64,000 nt of DNA, from positions 58,759 to 122,758 of the forward strand of contig JAXMDB010000014.1 of the NCBI GenBank assembly GCA_046348995.1. Direction: 5' to 3'. How positions within the stretch are numbered: position 1 is the first letter of the stretch; every line of letters starts with the position of its first letter. Source of the stretch: JANNSX01 sp046348995. GTDB lineage: Bacteria > Pseudomonadota > Alphaproteobacteria > Rhizobiales > Hyphomicrobiaceae. The position numbers and the translations under genes were made by a program. The notes below the pieces were generated by a model that was not told the DNA's origin, ran no database searches, and was given only the letters and a program-made list of their open reading frames with translations. Below are positions 8,608-17,109 of the stretch, piece after piece.

Positions 8608-8781
8608 ATGGACGGTGGGACCGCCACGAGTCCAAGCCGGCCAGCCCCGAAGCCGGACGCGGGATCAGCCGATATGGGCAGCCTGTTCGACGGTGAGGGA
8701 GCCGCCACGAGTCAGAGCGGCAACGGTTGCGCTAGCGAGACTGGCTGTCGGGCTTTGGTGGTGTCACCGGCGGGACTATGA
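8608..8781 (+). CDS. Possible small hypothetical protein
   Basis: An ATG at 8608 opens a 57-codon frame reading MDGGTATSPSRPAPK and later MGSLFDGEGAATS, ending at TGA 8779-8781. A GGAG lies about 10 bases upstream. It is rich in Gly, Ala, Ser and Pro and has no recognised domain. Coding status is unsure. Confidence 0.25.
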   Translation: MDGGTATSPSRPAPKPDAGSADMGSLFDGEGAATSQSGNGCASETGCRALVVSPAGL

Positions 8782-8868
8782 GCGCCGCACAGATCCGGTA
8801 AACTAGCGCCTCAAACTCTGTTGCGTCCTGCGTCGTGACCACAACCGAAACGACTTTCGAGGACGCTG

Positions 8869-9471
8869 ATGGCTACTGCACGATCACAACAGGCGGCATG
8901 CGTCCGACCAGCTGCAGACTCGGTCGACGCTTGCGGTGCGATTGCCAACCCGACGGCGTCCAGGTTCTCGATGCGCATCGAGGCCGACCCCAAAGGTACG
9001 CTCCAAAGGATCGGTCCGGTTCCTGGTGACGAAGCGACATGGCGAGAGCGACTGCATGCGGCCTTCGGGACGGTCGGCGACGCGTTCGCCCTGACTGAGC
9101 TCGATCGCTTGATTACTGCCTGCAAGCTCAGCGACGGTTCGATTGATCCAATCCGGATCAACGCCGTCCTCGCCGCGATCGATGGCGTCAGGCCACGTAA
9201 CGAACTCGAGGCCATGTTGGCCGCGGAGATCGCCATTACGCATGGCTTGGTGATCGACTTCCTGCACAAGGCCAAGCGAGCGCAGTACCTCCCTCAGCTC
9301 GAGGCCCAAGGCCGGCTAGCTGCGAAGCTTATGCGAGCCTTGGCTGGCCACATCGAGCTACTCGCCAAGCTCCAGCGCGGCGGTGAGCAGACCGTTCGCG
9401 TCGAGCACGTTCACGTGCACGCTGGCGGTCAGGCTGTTGTGGGGCACGTCGCGGTCGGGGGTAGGGGGTAG
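8869..9471 (+). CDS. Hypothetical island protein with a C-terminal VEHVHVHAGGQA motif
   Basis: This protein of about 200 residues has no assigned function. The central part is helical (ELEAMLAAEIAITHGLVIDF, LAAKLMRALAGHIELLAKLQ). It ends with a His-rich beta-like tail, VRVEHVHVHAGGQAVVGHV. This arrangement is familiar from memory in integrative elements of rhizobia and relatives, where it is usually followed by a small Cys/HGG-motif protein, as here at 9481. The ATG at 8869 gives the longest plausible form. An alternative start further in (MRIEADPKGT, 8971) is possible because the first ~30 residues look non-conserved. The His-rich tail could bind metal, but that is a guess. Confidence 0.7.
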   Translation: MATARSQQAACVRPAADSVDACGAIANPTASRFSMRIEADPKGTLQRIGPVPGDEATWRERLHAAFGTVGDAFALTELDRLITACKLSDGSIDPIRINAVLAAIDGVRPRNELEAMLAAEIAITHGLVIDFLHKAKRAQYLPQLEAQGRLAAKLMRALAGHIELLAKLQRGGEQTVRVEHVHVHAGGQAVVGHVAVGGRG

Positions 9472-9480
9472 CGCAAATCG

Positions 9481-9774
9481 TTGGCCAACCCCATGCACCC
9501 CAAGTGTCAACACGGAAACAGAGACGCTACACGACTTCAAGCCGCTCTTAGATGTTGTGCACGCACGCGACGAGGCACGCCATGCCGATCGCCCGCAACC
9601 CATGGGAGAGCCCGCTGCCGAATGCATGGAGGCGCCCGCGGAAGCGGCGCACCTCATGGGCAAGCCAACGGATCGTGGAAGCACGGGCACCACTCGACTA
9701 CGTCAATCTCAGCGCGACTGGCGATACAACATTGGCTCCAAGAACTCGCCACCTTCTCTAGCCGATTGTCTTAG
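9481..9774 (+). CDS. Small HGG-motif protein of mobile elements
   Basis: This 97-residue basic protein has the arrangement CCARTRRGTPCRSPATHGRA, then CRMHGGARGSGAPHGQANGS and WKHGHH. The four cysteines with HGG and GAP-x-G motifs define a small family often found beside phage or island genes. The cysteines and histidines suggest a zinc-binding knuckle, possibly DNA-binding, which is inference. The start is TTG at 9481, 9 bases after the preceding stop and following a G-rich stretch (GTAGGGGGTAG); ATG at 9493 is the alternative. Its 3' end overlaps the integrase stop by 17 bp in convergent orientation. Confidence 0.68.
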   Translation: MANPMHPKCQHGNRDATRLQAALRCCARTRRGTPCRSPATHGRARCRMHGGARGSGAPHGQANGSWKHGHHSTTSISARLAIQHWLQELATFSSRLS

Positions 9775-11002
9775 ATGTTCGAGTCGCATTTAGGGCCGCC
9801 GCAATCGGTCCCACGACGCGATCAGCGGCTTTGCGTGCTGGGTCTTGCTGCATGTGGGCGTAGATCGCAGTCGATCGCGCATTCGCGTGACCAAGCAGTG
9901 CGCCCGTCATTGTAAGTGTTTCTCCGGAAGACACGGCGGCTGACCCAAGTGTGTGTCGAAGAGTGTGAGGGGTCACACCTGGCAACTGAGCGCGTGCAAC
10001 CACAATCGGCCAGAATCGCTTAGTGCCTTGGTAAAAGGTAGCGCCATCATCGGACGGGAAGACGTAGTCGCAGCCGGGCACGCGATCTCGACCCTGCAAC
10101 AGTGTGAACGCGGCGCTCGCTAGCGGTCGCACGGAATGTCCAGTCTTGCTGTCCTTCAGCCTCAGACAGGCATTGGCGAAGTCGACCTCTTCCCAACTGA
10201 GGCCGGCGATCTCGTCACGACGGCAGCCGGTCAGCGCCCAAAGGCGAATTATGGCGATAGCTTTTGGGTTTGTGCCTTCGAGCAGCAATTCGTCCAGCGT
10301 CGCTCCGAGGCGCTTCACTTCGTCGAGAGTGAGATAGCGCAGTCGCTTGCGATCAGCGGGCTTCTTCACCGGTGTGCACGGGTTGCTCGCCAGTAGCTCT
10401 TGCCGAACCGCGAAGGCGAACACGGCAGATAGATCACGGATCCCCTTTGCCGCAGCGCCTGCGCCACCCTTAACAATCACCCGCGCGCGGGGCCCGTTCT
10501 TCTCGTCCTTGGCGGTGATCCCCGCCTTAACGTCGCGCATAAATTGTTCAATGTCTGCGATGCGGACCTCGGATATCTTTTGATGACCGAGCAGTGGGAC
10601 GACGTGATGCCGGAGCCGTGCGAGGGTCCATCGACGATTGCGCTCCTTGAGGTGAGCGGTGCCCCTTTCGGCATAGAGGTCGATGAGTTGGGCAACAGTG
10701 ATTTCGCGCCGCTTTGCCTGTTTCTCGCTAGCAGGGTCAAATCCCTGGACCACCGCCGCAAGTGCCTTCTTGGCTGAAGCTCGTGCTTGTTCAACGGTAA
10801 GCACTCCATACGTGCCAATCGTTAAGCGTCGGCTGGGTGAGAATCTGCCGCCGCCAGCACGGTATTTAGCAACGAAAGTTTTGCGACCCGACGGCCAGAT
10901 GCGGACGCCGAAGCCCTTGACCTCACTGTCCCAAAGGAATTGGTCTCGGTCGCTGGACGTAGCCAATTCGATGATGCGCTTTGTGAGTTTAACAGCCGCC
11001 AT
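9758..11002 (-). CDS. Tyrosine recombinase (integrase) of the genomic island
   Basis: This 414-residue P4/DUF4102-type integrase catalyses site-specific insertion of the island. It opens MAAVKLTKRIIELA and has the N-terminal beta domain (VKGFGVRIWPSGRKTFVAKY), an SAM-like core-binding domain at about 100-200, and the catalytic domain with R261 (LTGCRRDEI), H346-x-x-R349 (HTLRH), H372 (LLGHANARS) and Y381 (IYAHM). I chose the ATG at 11002 although the frame stays open upstream to 11410, because the homology starts there and the upstream part runs through the tRNA fragment. The gene starts 152 bp from the tRNA-Thr 3' fragment, the usual position of an integrase beside its attachment site. Confidence 0.95.
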   Translation of the reverse strand: MAAVKLTKRIIELATSSDRDQFLWDSEVKGFGVRIWPSGRKTFVAKYRAGGGRFSPSRRLTIGTYGVLTVEQARASAKKALAAVVQGFDPASEKQAKRREITVAQLIDLYAERGTAHLKERNRRWTLARLRHHVVPLLGHQKISEVRIADIEQFMRDVKAGITAKDEKNGPRARVIVKGGAGAAAKGIRDLSAVFAFAVRQELLASNPCTPVKKPADRKRLRYLTLDEVKRLGATLDELLLEGTNPKAIAIIRLWALTGCRRDEIAGLSWEEVDFANACLRLKDSKTGHSVRPLASAAFTLLQGRDRVPGCDYVFPSDDGATFYQGTKRFWPIVVARAQLPGVTPHTLRHTLGSAAVSSGETLTMTGALLGHANARSTAIYAHMQQDPARKAADRVVGPIAAALNATRTSKTIG

Positions 11003-11154
11003 GGGGAACTGCCCTGAACTAAAGGAACCACCCAGGAACCACCCAGCATCAGGTCTGAGGAACCGCGCGGCAACCAACGTCGGCTTAGAGTCGCCAAAAA
11101 ACAAGACAAATCTATGATTTTGCAACAGTAGGAATCTTGGAGAAATGGTGTTCC

Positions 11155-11204
11155 CACCCTTGGTAAGGGTGGGGTCGGAGGTTCGATTCCTCTCGGCGGC
11201 ACCA
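11155..11204 (+). other. tRNA-Thr(GGT) 3' fragment, likely attR of the island
   Basis: The 50 bases match tRNA positions 27-76. They comprise the anticodon stem CACCC/GGGTG around a TTGGTAA loop (anticodon GGT), variable loop GGGTC, T arm GGAGG-TTCGATT-CCTCT, acceptor 3' strand CGGCGGC, discriminator A and CCA (11202-11204). The complementary acceptor 5' strand and D arm are absent upstream. It is therefore not a working tRNA gene but the 3' copy left on the right side of an island integrated into tRNA-Thr. The intact tRNA should lie at the left end, outside the window. Confidence 0.85.
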
Positions 11205-11255
11205 TTAACCTCTTTCAAAACAAGACCATGTCTTGGACGGGCTGAGCTGATCGCC

Positions 11256-13535
11256 CTAATCGCCTCGCTGCAGATCGAATGATCTTTGATCGACGTCGAA
11301 GTCGTAGTGATAGCCGACGATGAAGAAATACTCGAGGTCGTCACTCGTTGCCGTGCCCTCCTGCCGCTCGGTGTACTTTGCACCGGCCTCGAGCTCGAGG
11401 CCGACATCATCCATCCAGGCGTAGTTCAAGCGCACCGACGGCAGGACCGACCATTCGGTGAAGTCGGTGACCTCGCCTTCCCGGTAGCTCAGCCGGACGG
11501 TGGGACTGACGCGGAGCGCGCTCGTCACGGGATAGCGCGAGCTGACGTCGACGGCATAGGTGTTGGAGCTTTGCCGGTCGGCGTAGCGCAGCCCGAGCGT
11601 GAACGCGTCGTTCTCCCTGAGCACGCTGTTGGCGAGGAGGAGGGCGGAATAGTAGTAGTCGTTGCCGCTCGCGGCCACCTCCTCGACACCGCCCGACGCC
11701 GGCGTGGCGGAGATATTGGCCAGCGTCGCATCGAGCGTCACCTGAAACATCTCGCTGAGCGGTTTCGAGTAGCTCACGGAGAAGGTTCGTGCGGTGGCGC
11801 TGCGGTCGAGCGCGAGCTGATCGATCTCCTCCTCGCTCAGGAAGGTGAGCATGTCGGAGAGCGAGCCGGCTGTCTGCCCTTGCAGAGCGTTCTGCGTCAG
11901 CAGGAATGGCGATTTCCGGTAGTCGGCCGAGGCGCTGATGGTCGACTTGTCCGGCGCCGTCCAGCTCGCCGTCGTGATCGCCATGTTCACCTCGTCGTAG
12001 TGCACGTCGTAGTCGATGAGGCCGAAAACCGAGGTGGTATCGTCGGTATATCGGAGCTCGGTGCCGATCGCTTGCCGGTCGAGCAACCCGTCCGTCTGCT
12101 GCTCGATGGCGTAGATCGTCGAGTCGAACCCACCGAGCACGGGACCGATATCAGCGCTCACCCCGTAGAAGATCGAATCGTTGGCGTAGGGGAGGTCGCG
12201 CCGGTGCTCGACGGGCGAGCCGCCGATCACGTTGAACCGCACCTGGTCGGTCGCCTGATAGCTCGCAAGCGCCCCGTCGAACCGGCCGACGACGCCACCG
12301 GTGTTGCGGCTCTGGCGGCCGATCTTGGTCGACACACCCCAGCCGGGAATGGCCGAGTCGAGATAGGCCGAGGCGACGCTGCCGATGTCGCCATCGCCGT
12401 CCTCGAAGCCGTCCTCGAGCGTACCTGAGAACCGCGCCTTGTTCCGTACCGAGCCGGTCCGCCACTCGGCATTCACGTCGAGACCGTTCAGCAGCTCGTT
12501 CTGGAACGTCTCCTTGTCGTCCTTGTCCTCGTTGGGATCGGGCGGCAGGGTCGGATCCTTGAGCTTGCGTATGCCCTCGTCGCGAATATAGAACTGCGAC
12601 AGGCTCCCCGAGACGCGCCAAGGCTCGCCGTCCTCGGCCGTGCCGCTTTCCCCCTCGGCCTGCCCCGCGCTCGTCTCCGCTCCGTCCGATTTACCTTCGA
12701 GAGACGCCAGACGCTTGCGCACGCGCGCCGCACCTTCGCTGTCCGGATACTGCGCGAGATACTCCTCGTATTCGGCGCGGGCGTGAGCGAGCTGACCGTT
12801 TCGCTCGCGGGCGAGCCCAAGGAGCTCCTTGGCATCTTCGGCGGCCACGCTCTTCGGATTGCCGAGAATCTTCGAGGTCAGCCGGATGGTTTTGTCATAG
12901 TCCTTGGCGGACATGGCTTTCTGAGCCTCGGCGAGCAGCTTGGCATCGGAGCCCGAAGCGGATTTGCCGCCGTCCTCGTCGCCCGGCGCATCGGCCGTGA
13001 GATCGGCATCCCACTTGCCGGTGCCGACGGCCGAAGCAGGAAACGCGGGCACGCAAGCTTTCCCGCCCTTCCCCGTCTGTAGAGCGAGCACCAAACTTTC
13101 GAAATCGCTTCCCTGAGCGACGTCGAAATTGAGCGCGTCACGAAACGAGACGAGAACAGAGAGACCCGTGCCTTTACCGATCTCGAACTCGATAGCGCGG
13201 ATGCGATCGCCGACAGCTGCGGGAACGCGGAGCGACTCGCGCCGGGTCAATATTTCAGCGCGCGCGACCTCCGGATCGATGGCTCGGAAGTCGATCCGCA
13301 CCTCGGTGCCGTTCGAGGAGGGAAAGTGGCCGATGTAGCGGACGCGGAAATTGAAGCCGATGCGCATGATCGCGCAGCTCCTGCTGGTGACGGCATCGGC
13401 TTCCGAGAACACGCGGTCGAGCACGGGCTCGGCCACGGCGGGTTTCTGCCCGAGCGTCACGTCCGATGCCGCGACGGCGAGGAGCATCACGAGGATCGTG
13501 CGCGACAGTGTCGAAGTCTCTATTTTGCTCATCAT
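11256..13535 (-). CDS. Outer-membrane beta-barrel protein with TPR-like domain, linked to multiheme cytochromes
   Basis: This exported protein of about 759 residues has a signal peptide (MMSKIETSTLSRTILVMLLA, Ala-rich cleavage region near 25-35). It is followed by a periplasmic domain of unknown type, a TPR-like helical segment (about 185-270, including AKDYDKTIRLTSKILGNP and HARAEYEEYLAQYPDS) and an acidic Ser/Glu-rich linker. From about 315 to the end there is a run of alternating amphipathic strands rich in Tyr, Gly and Asp, typical of an outer-membrane beta-barrel. The start is ATG 13535, 5 bases after the stop of the 25-CxxCH cytochrome gene; ATG 13532 is the alternative. By context it may be the porin part of a porin-cytochrome conduit, comparable in role but not obviously in sequence to MtrB/PioB. 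A plain TPR-porin is the alternative. Confidence 0.75.
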   Translation of the reverse strand: MMSKIETSTLSRTILVMLLAVAASDVTLGQKPAVAEPVLDRVFSEADAVTSRSCAIMRIGFNFRVRYIGHFPSSNGTEVRIDFRAIDPEVARAEILTRRESLRVPAAVGDRIRAIEFEIGKGTGLSVLVSFRDALNFDVAQGSDFESLVLALQTGKGGKACVPAFPASAVGTGKWDADLTADAPGDEDGGKSASGSDAKLLAEAQKAMSAKDYDKTIRLTSKILGNPKSVAAEDAKELLGLARERNGQLAHARAEYEEYLAQYPDSEGAARVRKRLASLEGKSDGAETSAGQAEGESGTAEDGEPWRVSGSLSQFYIRDEGIRKLKDPTLPPDPNEDKDDKETFQNELLNGLDVNAEWRTGSVRNKARFSGTLEDGFEDGDGDIGSVASAYLDSAIPGWGVSTKIGRQSRNTGGVVGRFDGALASYQATDQVRFNVIGGSPVEHRRDLPYANDSIFYGVSADIGPVLGGFDSTIYAIEQQTDGLLDRQAIGTELRYTDDTTSVFGLIDYDVHYDEVNMAITTASWTAPDKSTISASADYRKSPFLLTQNALQGQTAGSLSDMLTFLSEEEIDQLALDRSATARTFSVSYSKPLSEMFQVTLDATLANISATPASGGVEEVAASGNDYYYSALLLANSVLRENDAFTLGLRYADRQSSNTYAVDVSSRYPVTSALRVSPTVRLSYREGEVTDFTEWSVLPSVRLNYAWMDDVGLELEAGAKYTERQEGTATSDDLEYFFIVGYHYDFDVDQRSFDLQRGD

Positions 13536-13540
13536 CGATC

Positions 13541-15394
13541 TCACCGGTCCCACGTGCGGGTCGAATGGCACTCGTCACAGGCGTTGCCGGCGCGCGGATG
13601 GTCTCGTGGCTTGCCTTCGGCGATGCTGCCGTTGTGACAAGTGACGCAGCCGCCGGCCTGCACCTCGTTGTGGTCGATCCGGGAGGTGCTCCAGCCCGTG
13701 GCGCGATGGCAGGCTTCGCAGACCGAGGTCGTCGAGGGATGGGTCGTAGGCTTGCCGGTCGCCGTCTTGCCGTTGTGGCAGGTGGAGCAGGCGCCCGTCG
13801 CCGCCGCATGGTCGAAACGCGCATTCGCAAAGGTCGTCGTCGTGTGGCAATCGTCGCAGGTATTGGTCGAGGCGACGTGGTTGGCCGGCTTGCCGGTCGC
13901 CGTCTTGCCGTTGTGGCAGGTCGAGCAGGCGCCCGTCGCTGCCGCGTGATCGAACCGCGCATTCGCGAAGGTCGTCGTCGAGTGGCAATCGTCGCAGGTG
14001 TTGGTCGAGGCGACGTGGTTGGCGGGCTTGCCGGTCGCCGTCTTGCCGTTGTGACACGTGGAGCAGGCGCCCGTCGCCGCCGCGTGATCGAAGCGGGCGT
14101 TGGCCCAGGTCGTCGTCGCATGGCAATCGTCGCAGGTATTGGTCGAGGCGACGTGGTTGGCGGGCTTGCCGGTCGCCGTCTTGCCGTTGTGGCAGGTCGA
14201 GCAAGCGCCCGTTGCCGAGGCATGATCGAAGCGGGCATTCGCAAAGGTCGTCGTCGTGTGACAATCGTCGCAGGTGTTGGCCGAGGCGACGTGGTTCGCG
14301 GGCTTGCCGGTGGCCGCCTTGCCGTTGTGGCAGGTCGAGCAGGCACCCGTCGCCGAGGCATGATCGAAGCGCGCGTTGGCCCAGGACGTCGTCGAGTGGC
14401 AGTCGTCGCAGGTGTTGGCCGAGGCGATGTGGTTGGCGGGTTTACCGGTTGCGGCCTTGCCGTTGTGGCAGGTCGAGCACGATCCCGTCGCCGAGGCATG
14501 ATCGAAGCGCGCGTTGGCCCAGGACGTCGTCGCATGGCAATCGTCGCAGGTATTTGTCGAGGCGATGTGGTTGGCGGGTTTGCCGGTCGCCGCCTTGCCG
14601 TTGTGACAGCTCGAGCAGCGACCCGTTACGGTCGCATGGTCGAAGCGCGCATTCGACCACGAGGTCGTCGAGTGGCAATCCTCGCAGGTGTTCGCCGACG
14701 CGATGTGGTTGGCGGGCTTGCCGGTCGCGGCCTTGCCGTTGTGACAGGTCGAGCAAGCTCCCGTGGCCGAGGCGTGATCGAACGTGGCGCTCGCCCACGC
14801 CGTGGTCGTGTGACAATCCTCGCAGGTATTGCTCGAGGCGATGTGGTTCGCAGGCTTGCCGGTCGCCGTTTTGCCGTTGTGGCAACTCGCGCAGGTGTCG
14901 GACACCGCCGAATGGTCGAAGGCCGAGCTCGCGAACGAAATCGTGTTGTGGCACTGGGCGCAGTCGTTCCCGGACTTGATGTGTCCCGCGGGCTTGGTCG
15001 TCGCGCTCGTGCCGGTGTGGCAGGACGAGCACGCGCCTACCACTTGATCATGATCGACCTTAGCCGACGCGAACGTGCTCGTGGCGTGGCACGACTCGCA
15101 CGCGTCCGTCGTTGCGACATGGGCGCGTGTCTTACCGCTCGCGAGCCGGCCGTTGTGGCAGGAGCTGCACTGGCTGGGCGTCGTTTCGAATTGCCCGGTG
15201 ACATGGCATGACTGGCACGGAACAGCGGCATGCTGCCCCGTCAGCGGAAAGCTCGTCGTGAAATGATCGAAGACCGGGGCCGTCTCGGCAACGCCGAGCG
15301 ACGGCAGCGCCACGCACACCAGCGCGACGGCAGCCAGAAGTGTCAGGGCCGTCCGATGACACCTGACGAGTGTCCAAGCCGATAGCACGTTCAC
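13541..15394 (-). CDS. Multiheme c-type cytochrome with 25 CxxCH motifs
   Basis: This exported protein of about 617 residues contains 25 CxxCH heme-attachment motifs by my count. It belongs to the doubled-CxxCH/cytochrome c3-like type. The start is GTG 15394 with GGGGGAC seven bases upstream, followed by a signal peptide (LTLLAAVALVCVALPSLGVA, cleavage before ETAPVF). Most of the chain is a 46-residue module with two CxxCH motifs (CSTCHNGK and CDDCH) and two further conserved histidines (ARFDH, KPANH). This gives each heme a possible bis-His ligand set. The nine near-identical modules map to an exact 138-bp DNA repeat. It probably stores or conducts electrons in the periplasm or at the surface. 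It sits between the 18-CxxCH cytochrome and the barrel protein. Confidence 0.93.
   Translation of the reverse strand: MNVLSAWTLVRCHRTALTLLAAVALVCVALPSLGVAETAPVFDHFTTSFPLTGQHAAVPCQSCHVTGQFETTPSQCSSCHNGRLASGKTRAHVATTDACESCHATSTFASAKVDHDQVVGACSSCHTGTSATTKPAGHIKSGNDCAQCHNTISFASSAFDHSAVSDTCASCHNGKTATGKPANHIASSNTCEDCHTTTAWASATFDHASATGACSTCHNGKAATGKPANHIASANTCEDCHSTTSWSNARFDHATVTGRCSSCHNGKAATGKPANHIASTNTCDDCHATTSWANARFDHASATGSCSTCHNGKAATGKPANHIASANTCDDCHSTTSWANARFDHASATGACSTCHNGKAATGKPANHVASANTCDDCHTTTTFANARFDHASATGACSTCHNGKTATGKPANHVASTNTCDDCHATTTWANARFDHAAATGACSTCHNGKTATGKPANHVASTNTCDDCHSTTTFANARFDHAAATGACSTCHNGKTATGKPANHVASTNTCDDCHTTTTFANARFDHAAATGACSTCHNGKTATGKPTTHPSTTSVCEACHRATGWSTSRIDHNEVQAGGCVTCHNGSIAEGKPRDHPRAGNACDECHSTRTWDR
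13700..14941 (-). repeat. 138-bp tandem repeat array (about 9 units) within the cytochrome gene
   Basis: The block cttgccgttgtg (or a one-base variant) recurs at 13766, 13904, 14042, 14180, 14318, 14456, 14594, 14732 and 14870, exactly 138 bp apart, which is 46 codons. The copies differ mainly at synonymous sites and in Thr/Ser/Ala choices. The outer boundaries are approximate. Confidence 0.9.
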
Positions 15395-15737
15395 GCGACG
15401 TCCCCCGTCGCAGCCGCGACGTTTCTCATTTCCGGTCTCGTCCCCACTCGACCGTCGACGGAGCGATCTCGCTCCCGAAGTTTGTCGAATTGATGTATCA
15501 ATAAGCACTAATATTATCGAGGTAGAAAAGCATATAACAGAATGCCGATATGCAACGTCTGCGCAAACAACGCAGGCGCAGTTATCAATCTCCGATACGC
15601 ATAGCCAAATCGGCCACCCACTCGGATGGTGACCGCGGCCAAGCTTGATCACTGCAACTCGAACGGCTGGGGCGCGCAAATATTCTCTTAGTACGGAATC
15701 TTTATTTCGTGCGGCAGCCCGTCGCGCCTTTGCTCGG
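15395..15737 (-). promoter_or_regulatory. Intergenic region between the two cytochrome genes, probable internal promoter
   Basis: This 343-bp gap has no gene. An AT-rich island at about 15480-15560 (around taatattatcgagg and catataacag) stands out against the GC-rich background. It could hold a promoter for the 25-CxxCH gene, separate from the upstream operon. No clear -35/-10 pair can be assigned by eye. Confidence 0.4.
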
Positions 15738-17105
15738 TCAGGGCACACCGTGAACATTCTTGAACGATTTGGTGTCGTGGCACTTTTCACAGCGCCGGCC
15801 GAAGCTGCCTCGATGAACGTCCTCGGTGGCATGACAGGCGACGCAGGGCGTCGGCAGCACGAGAGTCGCCGGCTGTTTGGCCTGATGACAGGCCTCGCAC
15901 GCGATCGTGGCGTGCGCGCCCGTCAATGCAAAGTGCGTCGCGACGTCATGATCGAACGTGAAATAAGGCCAGCCCTTCGTATTGTGACAGTGCTCGCAGG
16001 CCGGGCCGAGCCGGGTCTTGTGAACGGTGTCGGCATGACAGCTCGCGCAGGCCGTGGGCGTACCCTTGTAGGCCGTGGTCTTGTGACAGCCGGCACAGGC
16101 CACCTCCTTGTGCAGACCGCGCAACGGAAAGCGGGTCTTGGCATGATCGAATTTCACGCCCGCGCGCCAGCTTGCGACGGAATGACATTGCTCGCAGCGA
16201 GGCCCGAGCGAGCCTTTGTGCGTATCGTCCTTCTGGTGACAGGCGACGCAGGCGGTCGCGACCTTCGTCCGCTTGCCGGCGCCATGGCAGGCGTCGCACG
16301 TCGCCTTGCTGTGTGCGCCGCGGAGCGGAAACTTCGTCTGGCGGTCGTGATCGAACTTGGCCTGCTTCCAGGTTTTGACCGTATGGCAGGCCGCGCAATC
16401 CTTGCCGAGACTGCCTTTGTGAACGTCGTCGGGCTTATGACAGCCGATACAGGTTGTCGGCACTCCCTTGTAGACCTGCCCGGCGTGACAGGCCTCGCAT
16501 CGCACCGTCTTGTGCGCACCCTCGAGCGGAAAAGCCGTCCGCGCGTGGTCGAAGCGCGTGACCTTGGCCCAGTTCGTCTCGTTATGGCAGCTTTCACAAG
16601 CTGTTCCGAGATTGCCTTTGTGCTTGTCGTCCTTGCGATGGCAGGCAACGCACGCCGCCGGCGCCTTGCGGAACAGGACGCCCGGCCGGTGACAGGAGTC
16701 GCACTTCGCTGTCCGGTGACGGCCCTTGAGCAGGTAGTCCGTGAGGTCGTGCTCGAACGTGCTGGCATCCAGCTTGACAATGACGGCGTCCCGGCCCGCA
16801 TGATCGGTGTGGCACGCCTTGCAAGCCTTTGCCTTCACCTCGGGCGACTTTCCGTGAAACCCCGCGGCACTCTCGATGTCCGCGTTCACATCCTTGTGGC
16901 AATTTCGGCAGAGACCGGATTGGGCTTGCTTGTCGAAGGATTGATGGCACTTGTCGCAGGTCTGCTCGAGATCCTTGTGCTTTTCGATGAGCTCTCCCGG
17001 CGTCACCAGCTTCTCGAAAATCGTCTGCGCATCGGCTGGTCCCGCCAATACGGCGAGCAGCAGAAGCATAGCGAGAGCGATACGTGAGCTGAGCGAGAGG
17101 ATCAT
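15738..17105 (-). CDS. Multiheme c-type cytochrome with 18 CxxCH motifs
   Basis: This 455-residue exported cytochrome has a clear signal peptide (IALAMLLLLAVLAGPADAQ) and 18 CxxCH motifs by my count. The modules repeat as CxxCH, then KFDHxxTxFPLRGAH, then CxxCH, and CVACHxKDDxHKGSLG. The extra His of FDH and GAH can supply distal ligands. It is therefore a class III-like, low-potential multiheme protein, expected in the periplasm. Unlike its neighbour, its repeats are diverged. It starts 4 bases after the membrane-protein stop (17110-17112), so the two are translationally coupled. Position suggests it receives electrons from the inner-membrane partner and passes them to the 25-CxxCH protein. 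Confidence 0.93.
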   Translation of the reverse strand: MILSLSSRIALAMLLLLAVLAGPADAQTIFEKLVTPGELIEKHKDLEQTCDKCHQSFDKQAQSGLCRNCHKDVNADIESAAGFHGKSPEVKAKACKACHTDHAGRDAVIVKLDASTFEHDLTDYLLKGRHRTAKCDSCHRPGVLFRKAPAACVACHRKDDKHKGNLGTACESCHNETNWAKVTRFDHARTAFPLEGAHKTVRCEACHAGQVYKGVPTTCIGCHKPDDVHKGSLGKDCAACHTVKTWKQAKFDHDRQTKFPLRGAHSKATCDACHGAGKRTKVATACVACHQKDDTHKGSLGPRCEQCHSVASWRAGVKFDHAKTRFPLRGLHKEVACAGCHKTTAYKGTPTACASCHADTVHKTRLGPACEHCHNTKGWPYFTFDHDVATHFALTGAHATIACEACHQAKQPATLVLPTPCVACHATEDVHRGSFGRRCEKCHDTKSFKNVHGVP

Positions 17106-17109
17106 CGGG

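Larger units (their letters stand above)
8419..8868 (+). other. Gap with short direct repeats and one doubtful small frame
   Basis: This 450-bp stretch lies between the wHTH gene and the next clear gene. It holds three CTGTAG repeats (8491-8516), an AT-rich patch at about 8530-8590 with an eight-T run, and a small open frame at 8608-8781 described separately. No RNA gene was recognised. Confidence 0.4.

Noticed and set aside
11155..11204. Functional tRNA-Thr gene
   Set aside because: Only positions 27-76 are present. The acceptor 5' strand and D arm are missing upstream, so it cannot fold as a tRNA.
9758..11410. Extended 550-residue integrase
   Set aside because: The first 136 residues would run through the tRNA fragment and have no homology. 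The family start MAAVKLTKR is at 11002.
13700..14941. CRISPR array
   Set aside because: The 138-bp units are contiguous, in frame and encode CxxCH modules; there are no unique spacers between short repeats.
13466..15211. Long plus-strand open frame opposite the 25-CxxCH cytochrome
   Set aside because: It is an antisense product of the repeat array with monotonous Arg/Gly/Ala composition. The minus strand has a signal peptide and 25 heme motifs.
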